Assembly (NCBI GenBank): GCA_012521315.1
Contig: JAAYMP010000012.1
Coordinates: forward strand, 1 to 5,926
Reading direction: 5' to 3'
Length of the DNA stretch: 5,926 nt
Source of the DNA: Bacillota bacterium
Lineage (GTDB): Bacteria > Bacillota > UBA4882 > UBA10575
Part shown: positions 1 to 4,645 of the stretch, piece by piece
Layout: each line of letters begins with the position of its first letter
How positions within the stretch are numbered: the stretch's first letter is position 1
Made by a program: the position numbers and the translations under genes
Notes under the pieces: generated by a model
Seen by the model: the letters and a program-made list of their open reading frames with translations, nothing else
The model's database searches: none
What the model was told of the DNA's origin: nothing

Positions 1-2367
1 CGCTTCCCGGGCGTCTTTCCCGTAGAAATCGGCCCCGATCTTTTGGGCGTAGTCGGCCGTGAGGACGGCGCCCCCGACCATGATTTTCGCCTCGGGACAG
101 TGGTGGCGGAGGGCTTTGATCGTCTCCTCCATATTCTTTACGGTGGTGGTCATCAAGGCGCTCAAGCCAACCAACGGGGCCTCTTCTTGCCGGACCTTCT
201 CGACAATGTGCTCCACGGGCACATCTTTGCCCAGGTCATAGACGTCAAATCCATAGTTCTCCAAGAGAATCTTCACGATATTCTTACCGATGTCATGGAC
301 ATCCCCTTTGACGGTGGCGATGACGATCTTGCCTTTACCGGCGGCCGCCGTCTTGTTTTTTGCCAGATCCTCCTTGATCACGGCGAAAGCCCGCTTGACC
401 GTTTCGGCAGCTTGAATCAACTGCGGTAAGAACAACTCGCCTTTTTCGCAGCCTTCACCGACCCGGTCCAGGGCCGGGATCAGGTAACGGTCGACGATGG
501 ACAAACCGTCTTCCTCTTTGAGCAGTTCCCTTACGCGGCCGGCCGCCTCTTCCTTCAGGCCGGCCAGGACAATTTTGGTCAGATCGGTTCGCTCCGGTGC
601 GGGGCGGGCCTTTGTCGGCGCTTCCGGTGCGGAGTGGGCGGCAATAAACTCTTGGCCATCCCGGTCGTGGTTCCAAAGCACATTGAAGGCCTGGACAGTG
701 GCGCGCATCTCCGCGTCCAGCGGGTTCATGATCGGCGCGTCTAAGCCCGCCGCCAGGGCCGCCGCCAAGAAAGTGCGGTTTAGGAGGTCACGGGCGGGGA
801 AGCCAAAGGAGACATTGCTCACCCCCAGCGTGGTCTTGACCCCGAGCTTCTCCTTGACGAGCCGCAGGGCTTTGACCGTCTCCTGCACTTCCTGTTGTTG
901 GGCGGAGGCGGTGAGGACCAGGCAGTCGACGATGATGTCTTCCTTGGGGATGCCGTACCCGGCGGCGGTTTCGATGATCCGTTCGGCAATGGCCAGCCGT
1001 TCTGCGGCGGTTTTCGGGATGCCCCGCTCGTCCAGGGTCAACGCCACCACCAGGCAACCGTATTTTTTCACGATGGGCAAAATGGCCGCCAGGGACTTGG
1101 CTTCGCCGTTGACGGAGTTGATGATGGGCCGGCCGTTATAGACCCGGACGGCGGCCTCGATCGCCTCCGGATTGACACTGTCGATCTGCAGGGGGAGGTT
1201 GACGACCCCTTGGATCTCTTGGATTGCTTTGACCATCACCGCTTGTTCATCGATCCCGGGCAGACCCACATTGAGATCGAGGATATGGGCCCCGTGGTCC
1301 TGCTGGTCGACGGCTTCCCGGAGGAGGTAATCCAGATCCCCTTCCCGCAGGGCCTTTTGCAAACGCCGCTTGCCGCTGGGGTTGAGCCGTTCCCCAATGA
1401 TCTTGACCGGGCCGCCCAGGGTGACGGTGGTCGTGCCGGAGCTGGCGGCCGTCAGGCGCGGGACCTTTGTCGTTGCCGGTTTCAGGCCGGCCAACTCGTT
1501 TCGCAAGGCTTTGATGTGGGCGGGGGTGGTGCCACAGCAGCCGCCCAGGATGCGAACGCCGGCCTCCGCCAACTCCCGCCCGTAGGCCGCAAACTCGGCG
1601 GGCGTGGTTTGAAAGACCGTCTCTTCCCCCACCAGCCGGGGCAGGCCCGCGTTGGGTTGGACAATGACGGGGACGTGGGCGAATTTGAGCAGCTCGTGTA
1701 CGAGCGGCATGATCTCTTTGGGGCCGAGGGAGCAGTTGATCCCCAGAGCGGTAGCGCCCAAGCTCTGGAGGACATTGGCCATGGTCAAAGGATCGGCGCC
1801 GGTCAGCGTCCGGCCGTCCTCTTGAAAAGTCATCGTACAGAAGACGGGCAAGTCCGCGTTTTCGCGGGCGGCGAGGACGGCTGCTTTTGCCTCGTAAAGA
1901 TCGGACATGGTTTCAATTAAAATCAGATCGGCGCCCGCGGCGGCACCGGCCCGGATCTGTTCGGCAAAGGCCGCGTACGCCTCGTCAAAACTTAAGGTGC
2001 CGTAGGGCTTCATCAGCTGGCCTAAAGGACCGATGTCCAAAGCCACCAGGATATCCGCGTCTCCCTCTCCCCTAAGATCCGCGTACTCCTCTGCGGTCCA
2101 GCGGGCAATCTCCACCGCCGTCCGGATGACCGCGGCCTGCTTCAACCCGGTCCCGGCCAGTTTAAACCGGTTGGCGTTGAACGTGTTGGTCGTCAAGACC
2201 CGGGCGCCGGCCTCCAGGTAGGCGCTGTGGATCCCGGCGATCACCTCCGCCCTTTCCAGATTGTAGCTTTCGGGCAGGACTCCCGCTTTCATGCCGTAAC
2301 TTTGGAGCATGGTCCCCATAGCCCCGTCAAAGATCAGGAATTCATCCAAATTAAGCTTGCGTGGCAT
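1..2367 (-). CDS. metH: Cobalamin-dependent methionine synthase (5-methyl-THF:homocysteine methyltransferase), 3' end cut by window edge
   Basis: Cytoplasmic B12 enzyme that moves a methyl group from 5-methyltetrahydrofolate via cobalamin to homocysteine, giving methionine and THF. My translation of the minus strand is open from ATG 2367 to base 1 (789 codons). Domains in order: homocysteine-binding barrel (about 1-300), with likely zinc ligands Cys212 (INCSLGP) and Cys277-Cys278 (GGCCGTTP); pterin-binding barrel (about 320-580, opening KIIGERLNP at 322-330); cobalamin cap helices (about 595-675); Rossmann B12 domain with DVHDIG (689-694), His691 being the expected lower cobalt ligand, and Ser736 in GLSALM. 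The frame leaves the window in GADFYGKDAREA, near the usual end of the B12 domain, so probably only a few codons are missing. This resembles the short MetH type (as in Thermotoga) without a C-terminal SAM-binding domain; that function is in the adjacent upstream gene. An in-frame ATG at 2373 is possible but sits too close to the ribosome site. Function is near certain; absence of a fused reactivation domain is inferred from the neighbour. Confidence 0.96.
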   Translation of the reverse strand, partial: MPRKLNLDEFLIFDGAMGTMLQSYGMKAGVLPESYNLERAEVIAGIHSAYLEAGARVLTTNTFNANRFKLAGTGLKQAAVIRTAVEIARWTAEEYADLRGEGDADILVALDIGPLGQLMKPYGTLSFDEAYAAFAEQIRAGAAAGADLILIETMSDLYEAKAAVLAARENADLPVFCTMTFQEDGRTLTGADPLTMANVLQSLGATALGINCSLGPKEIMPLVHELLKFAHVPVIVQPNAGLPRLVGEETVFQTTPAEFAAYGRELAEAGVRILGGCCGTTPAHIKALRNELAGLKPATTKVPRLTAASSGTTTVTLGGPVKIIGERLNPSGKRRLQKALREGDLDYLLREAVDQQDHGAHILDLNVGLPGIDEQAVMVKAIQEIQGVVNLPLQIDSVNPEAIEAAVRVYNGRPIINSVNGEAKSLAAILPIVKKYGCLVVALTLDERGIPKTAAERLAIAERIIETAAGYGIPKEDIIVDCLVLTASAQQQEVQETVKALRLVKEKLGVKTTLGVSNVSFGFPARDLLNRTFLAAALAAGLDAPIMNPLDAEMRATVQAFNVLWNHDRDGQEFIAAHSAPEAPTKARPAPERTDLTKIVLAGLKEEAAGRVRELLKEEDGLSIVDRYLIPALDRVGEGCEKGELFLPQLIQAAETVKRAFAVIKEDLAKNKTAAAGKGKIVIATVKGDVHDIGKNIVKILLENYGFDVYDLGKDVPVEHIVEKVRQEEAPLVGLSALMTTTVKNMEETIKALRHHCPEAKIMVGGAVLTADYAQKIGADFYGKDAREA

Positions 2368-3064
2368 TCCCATTCCCACCTTTTCTGTACTGACAAGTTT
2401 GATCCGGACAACAGCGGCACCGGTCGGGGTTGACCGCTGTTTTTGCTCCCCCTTCGTTAACCGGCGGGCCCATTTCCTTTTCTTCCAGTTTTTCCAGGCC
2501 GATGAAGGCCGTCACCGATTTACGGGGCAAAAGGATATGGTCTTCGGTAACGGTGAGACCGATCCGGGCGTACGCCTGGAGGGTCTCCAGGATGGTCTTT
2601 TGGTGCACGATGGATAGATCACCATAGCCGGGACTGAAGCGTGCCGTAAGGCCGTAGCCTTCCGGGGTCACCTTTGCCTGCAGTTGTTCCTGCACTTCGT
2701 CGCAGACGGCTTCGATGGCGGCGGTTGCACAGGCGTCCATAACGATGGCCCGGGTCAGGTCAAGGCGGGCGTAAGCCGCGATTTTTTGGTCAATGGCCAG
2801 CCCCAAGGTGGCGGCCAGGAGGACGCAGCGGTCCGCCGCCCGCAGGTGTTTACTGAGGTCCCTGCTTTGCAGGGACAAAGCGGTGGCCGGCAGCCGGATC
2901 GCGTCCCCTTCCTTTTCCAGGGCGTAGATCCGGTAGACGACACCCGGCCGGATCAGGGTTTCTGTTTCCGCCCGGCATTCCTCGATTAAACCCGTCATGG
3001 CCGGATCGAGCGTTTGGTTCCGGTAACCCAGGTACCTTAATACTTCTCCCGGCGGGATCTCCAT
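2351..3064 (-). CDS. Stand-alone methionine synthase reactivation (SAM-binding) domain protein
   Basis: A 237-residue protein resembling the C-terminal activation domain of full-length MetH, which binds SAM and remethylates cob(II)alamin when the cofactor has been oxidised. The clearest family match is residues 142-150, RFSPGYGDL, corresponding to the Arg-x-x-x-Gly-Tyr SAM-binding element of the E. coli domain, followed by a Gln-containing helix and ITV-type strand ending LLPRKSVTAFIGL (178-190), the usual end of the fold. At 237 residues it is shorter than the roughly 330-residue E. coli domain. The C-terminus adds a cysteine cluster (Cys216, Cys218, Cys219, Cys224, in CRCCPDQTCQYR). The start at 3064 has GAGGTGA 6 nt upstream. 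The gene's last codons overlap the start of metH by 17 bp, so the two are co-transcribed and probably translated in near-equal amounts, as expected of subunits that replace one fused protein. The electron donor is not encoded in the window. Confidence 0.88.
   Translation of the reverse strand: MEIPPGEVLRYLGYRNQTLDPAMTGLIEECRAETETLIRPGVVYRIYALEKEGDAIRLPATALSLQSRDLSKHLRAADRCVLLAATLGLAIDQKIAAYARLDLTRAIVMDACATAAIEAVCDEVQEQLQAKVTPEGYGLTARFSPGYGDLSIVHQKTILETLQAYARIGLTVTEDHILLPRKSVTAFIGLEKLEEKEMGPPVNEGGAKTAVNPDRCRCCPDQTCQYRKGGNGNATQA
2376..2383 (-). promoter_or_regulatory. Ribosome binding site of metH, inside the upstream gene
   Basis: Reading the minus strand, AAAGGTGG lies 8 nt before ATG 2367 but only 2 nt before the alternative in-frame ATG at 2373, which favours 2367. 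The site is inside the last codons of the reactivation gene, so metH translation is likely coupled to that of its upstream partner. Confidence 0.6.
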
Positions 3065-3092
3065 CGGCGATCACCTCGGTTTTAATAATTAG

Positions 3093-3121
3093 ATAGTACA
3101 CATTTATCGGCCGAAAAGCAA
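3093..3121 (-). promoter_or_regulatory. Probable sigma-A promoter of the reactivase-metH operon
   Basis: On the minus strand TTGCTT (3121-3116) and TACTAT (3098-3093) are separated by 17 nt, a reasonable vegetative promoter. Transcription would begin near 3086, giving a leader of about 22 nt that holds only the ribosome site (GAGGTGA, 3077-3071). A leader this short leaves no room for a riboswitch. Called by eye; a promoter further upstream is not excluded. Confidence 0.5.
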
Positions 3122-3187
3122 GATTTACCTTTTCCCGGACTCTTCGGTCCCGCTTAATGGTGCCCGGCGTCCCCGGCAAGGAAGCCC

Positions 3188-3216
3188 TTGACAATTGCCT
3201 TGGTTTACCGTAGAAT
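3188..3216 (+). promoter_or_regulatory. Sigma-A promoter of the SAM riboswitch-metF transcript
   Basis: A perfect -35 box TTGACA (3188-3193) is followed after exactly 17 nt by TAGAAT (3211-3216), one mismatch from TATAAT. Transcription should start near 3223, about 35 nt before the riboswitch. It diverges from the minus-strand promoter, with some 66 bp between the two -35 boxes. Confidence 0.8.
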
Positions 3217-3234
3217 CTAATAAAATATTTTAAT

Positions 3235-3248
3235 TTAACAAATGTTAA
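3235..3248. repeat. Inverted repeat TTAACA-AA-TGTTAA between promoter and riboswitch
   Basis: Two perfectly complementary 6-bp arms flank a 2-bp centre. It lies about 12 to 25 nt after the predicted metF start point and before the riboswitch P1 stem, where a bound repressor would block transcription. The loop is too small for a stable RNA hairpin, so a DNA operator is the more sensible reading. The surrounding DNA is very AT-rich, so chance is a serious alternative. Confidence 0.3.
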
Positions 3249-3257
3249 TAAATGGGT

Positions 3258-3368
3258 CTTATCAAGAGAGGTGGAGGGACTGGCCCGATGAAGCCCGACA
3301 ACCGGCATTCCCCTTCGAATGCAACGGTGTCAATTCCTGCAGGGTTAAAACCAACCCTGAAAGATAAG
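3258..3368 (+). promoter_or_regulatory. SAM-I (S-box) riboswitch aptamer controlling metF
   Basis: The region follows the class I SAM riboswitch consensus closely. P1 pairs CTTATC (3258-3263) with GATAAG (3363-3368). After it come the conserved AGAGAGGTGGAGGGACTGGC block (kink-turn and P2), the GATGAAGCCCGACAACC stretch, P3 (GCATTC 3305-3310 with GAATGC 3317-3322, extended by CCG 3302-3304 with CGG 3325-3327), the junction GGTGTCAATTCC, and P4 (CAGGGTT 3340-3346 with AACCCTG 3353-3359). In this family, bound SAM stabilises P1 and turns the downstream gene off. The strand and the following terminator point to metF as the target. Nothing in the core looks degenerate. Confidence 0.96.
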
Positions 3369-3425
3369 AAACGCGCATTGCACAGTGCATCGTTTGCCTG
3401 GCAAACCAAAGGCTGCTTTCTTATC
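3363..3425 (+). promoter_or_regulatory. Antiterminator of the SAM riboswitch
   Basis: GATAAGAAA (3363-3371), whose first six bases are the 3' strand of P1, is a perfect 9-nt complement of TTTCTTATC (3417-3425) in the terminator's ascending arm and loop. Two more pairs (3373-3374 with 3415-3416) form if C3372 is bulged. Without SAM this pairing would break the terminator and let metF be transcribed. A small hairpin (GTTTGC 3392-3397, CTG loop, GCAAAC 3401-3406) lies between the two arms and would bring them together. The terminator bases 3420-3425 repeat the 5' strand of P1 exactly, the usual molecular mimicry. Confidence 0.85.
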
Positions 3426-3440
3426 GAAAGCAGCCTTTTT
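3408..3440 (+). terminator. Intrinsic terminator of the SAM riboswitch
   Basis: A 13-bp perfect stem (3408-3420 with 3426-3438; core GGCTGCTTTC / GAAAGCAGCC) closes a 5-nt loop TTATC and ends in a T run (3436-3440, then CTT). It is mutually exclusive with the antiterminator because they share bases 3417-3425. It is the OFF state formed when SAM is bound. Confidence 0.93.
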
Positions 3441-3530
3441 CTTCCGCCCCCCCCGGCCCCGGCGGGAGATGTTCAAGACCGGTGGGAAACTGACGGCAAT
3501 GCCAGGGCCCGCCAAAAGAGGCCGCGGCGC

Positions 3531-3550
3531 CGCCTTCCGGAGGGAAGGCG
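3531..3550 (+). other. Stem-loop in the metF leader
   Basis: CGCCTTCC (3531-3538) and GGAAGGCG (3543-3550) form a perfect 8-bp stem with a 4-nt loop GGAG. No T run follows, so it is not an intrinsic terminator. It lies about 80 nt before the metF start codon and could affect RNA stability or folding of the leader. Its role is unknown. Confidence 0.4.
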
Positions 3551-3591
3551 ATTTGCTCATCGCCGGTGATAAGAGAGGGCCGGTGGGAATA

Positions 3592-3600
3592 TGGTATTAT
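3592..3600 (+). promoter_or_regulatory. Possible second metF promoter (extended -10)
   Basis: TGGTATTAT matches the extended -10 pattern TGn-TATAAT with one mismatch. There is no -35 box at the right distance. If used, transcription would start near 3607, downstream of the riboswitch terminator, giving a 23-nt leader that still carries the AAAGGAGG site and would escape SAM control. Confidence 0.3.
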
Positions 3601-3629
3601 GAAGCACACCGGGCGGAAAGGAGGATAGA

Positions 3630-4529
3630 ATGCGGATCAAGGACTGTTACAAAAACAAACCCGTCTTTTCGTTGGAGGTCTTCCCCCCCAAACCCGGTTC
3701 GCCCCTGGACGGGGTGTTCGCGACGATCGATGCCCTTGCCGATCTGCGGCCTGATTTCATCAGTGTCACTTATGGTGCCGCCGGGGGAAGCCGCGACTAT
3801 ACGGTTGAGATTGCCGATACCATCAAAAACAAATACGGGATCGAGGCCCTGGCCCATCTGACCTGCATCAATTCGACCAAGGAAGAGGTGGCGGCGATCC
3901 TTGGCCGTTTGCAAAAGGTCAAGATCGAGAACATCCTGGCGCTCAGGGGTGACCGGCCGGCGGACCAAGGCACGGCCCCTCCGCCCACCGATTTTCAATA
4001 CGCGTCCGACTTGATTGGGTACATCCGTTCCACGGCGGATTTCTGCATCGGGGCCGCCTGCTACCCGGAGGTCCACATCGAAGCCGAAAACGCCGCGGCC
4101 GACCTGCGCCATTTGAAACGAAAGGTGGAGACGGGGGCGGATTTCCTCATCACCCAGTTGTTCTTGGATAACAATATTTTTTATGCCTTCCGGGAGAAGC
4201 TCGAAACAATGGCGATTAAGGTGCCGGTGGCGGCCGGGATCATGCCGGTCCTCAATAAAAAGCAGATCGAACGGATTACCAGCCTTTGCGGGGCCAGTAT
4301 CCCGCCGAAGTTCCGGCGGATCTTGGACCGTTACGAAAACAATCCGGAGGCGTTGAAGGAAGCCGGCATCGCTTACGCCACGGAACAGATCATCGATCTG
4401 CTCTCTAGCGGGGTGGACGGCATCCATCTGTACACGATGAACCGTCCCGAGGTGGCCAAGACGATCTTCGGCCAGATCTCCGGGATCCGGAAACACCTGA
4501 AAACGGAGGACGGTCCACCGCGCTTATAA
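3630..4529 (+). CDS. metF: 5,10-methylenetetrahydrofolate reductase
   Basis: FAD enzyme of the cytoplasm that reduces 5,10-methylene-THF to 5-methyl-THF, the methyl donor for the MetH encoded on the opposite strand. The 299-residue product is of normal length for bacterial MetF (a single TIM barrel without the eukaryotic regulatory domain). Expected active-site residues are present: Glu16 in SLEVFPPKPG (equivalent to E. coli Glu28), Asp108 in LALRGDRP (E. coli Asp120), and Gln176 in ITQLFLD (E. coli Gln183). Other family blocks are SVTYGAAGGSRD (45-56), AHLTCI (75-80) and AAGIMPVLN (201-209). The start at 3630 has AAAGGAGG 5 nt upstream. Transcription is under the SAM-I riboswitch and its terminator. 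No metV-like partner gene follows, because the next gene is convergent, so the electron donor (NADH or a ferredoxin-linked partner) cannot be inferred here. Confidence 0.97.
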   Translation: MRIKDCYKNKPVFSLEVFPPKPGSPLDGVFATIDALADLRPDFISVTYGAAGGSRDYTVEIADTIKNKYGIEALAHLTCINSTKEEVAAILGRLQKVKIENILALRGDRPADQGTAPPPTDFQYASDLIGYIRSTADFCIGAACYPEVHIEAENAAADLRHLKRKVETGADFLITQLFLDNNIFYAFREKLETMAIKVPVAAGIMPVLNKKQIERITSLCGASIPPKFRRILDRYENNPEALKEAGIAYATEQIIDLLSSGVDGIHLYTMNRPEVAKTIFGQISGIRKHLKTEDGPPRL

Positions 4530-4567
4530 TTTATAACACTTATAATACCTTATAATCACCTTATAAT
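4523..4567. repeat. Four copies of CTTATAAT at the 3' end of metF
   Basis: The octamer CTTATAAT occurs at 4523-4530, 4539-4546, 4549-4556 and 4560-4567, with a partial copy (TTATAAC) at 4531-4537. The first copy contains the metF stop codon. Start-to-start spacings are 16, 10 and 11 bp, so the last three face nearly the same side of the helix. Each copy contains a perfect TATAAT. The set lies in a convergent intergenic region, so a role as a promoter for a known gene is not obvious; slippage-generated repetition or a protein-binding array are alternatives. Confidence 0.6.
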
Positions 4568-4582
4568 TCGATGCTCAAGCCG

Positions 4583-4628
4583 AACTGGTGGCGTGGGGTA
4601 GCCGCCGCGACCCAGGGGTAGACCAGTT
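4583..4628. other. Stem-loop between convergent metF and transporter genes
   Basis: AACTGGT (4583-4589) pairs perfectly with ACCAGTT (4622-4628). Inside it TGGGGT (4594-4599) can pair with ACCCA (4610-4614) if one G is bulged. Neither side has a proper T run, so it is at best a weak or factor-assisted transcription end shared by the two converging genes. No better terminator was seen for either gene. Confidence 0.35.
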
Positions 4629-4635
4629 TGTATTA

Positions 4636-4645
4636 CTCCTCCTTA
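4636..4645 (-). promoter_or_regulatory. Orphan Shine-Dalgarno sequence at the transporter stop codon
   Basis: On the minus strand the stop codon TAA (4645-4643) runs directly into GGAGGAG, giving TAAGGAGG, a full 8-base match to the ribosomal anti-SD. No ATG, GTG or TTG lies within the next 15 nt; only a CTG (4626-4624) and an ATA (4633-4631) are near. The CTG would open a 22-codon frame ending at 4561, for which I see no family resemblance. Confidence 0.35.

Larger units (their letters stand above)
3441..3629 (+). other. Long spacer between riboswitch terminator and metF
   Basis: This 189-nt stretch holds no convincing gene. It opens with a GC-rich part including an 8-C run (3447-3454). It contains the 10-bp direct repeat CCGGTGGGAA (3479-3488 and 3580-3589), a hairpin at 3531-3550, a possible extended -10 element at 3592-3600 and the metF ribosome site AAAGGAGG (3617-3624). 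An ATG at 3470 opens a frame that runs through into metF out of frame, but it lacks a well-placed ribosome site and resembles nothing I recognise. Confidence 0.6.

Noticed and set aside
895..1920. Plus-strand open frame of 341 codons
   Set aside because: It lies wholly antisense to metH, its composition is a Gly/Asp-rich shadow of GC-rich coding, and it has no recognisable motif. The minus-strand frame gives clear MetH domains throughout.
3127..3176. Small GC-rich inverted repeats between the divergent promoters (for example GGAC-TCTTCG-GTCC)
   Set aside because: Arms of only 4 bp with mismatched flanks; expected by chance in GC-rich DNA and not placed on a promoter element.
2850..3308. Minus-strand open frame of 152 codons across the divergent control region
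   Set aside because: It covers the promoters and the antisense of the riboswitch and ends within the reactivase gene in another frame; the reactivase start with its ribosome site explains the strand better.
3385..3861. Plus-strand open frame crossing the terminator and the metF start
   Set aside because: It begins inside the riboswitch expression platform, runs through the terminator and overlaps metF in another frame; no suitable ribosome site or recognisable domain.
3597..4496. Minus-strand open frame of 299 codons, the same length as metF
   Set aside because: It is antisense to metF, shows no family features, and metF has all expected active-site residues and a strong ribosome site. The equal length is coincidence.
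4561..4635. Minus-strand short frame YKLVYPWVAAATPRHQFGLSIEL after the transporter, resembling the tail of an outer membrane barrel
   Set aside because: Only 23 codons, preceded by a stop and without a standard start codon; the resemblance to a beta-barrel C-terminus is too short to trust. It also overlaps the intergenic stem-loop.
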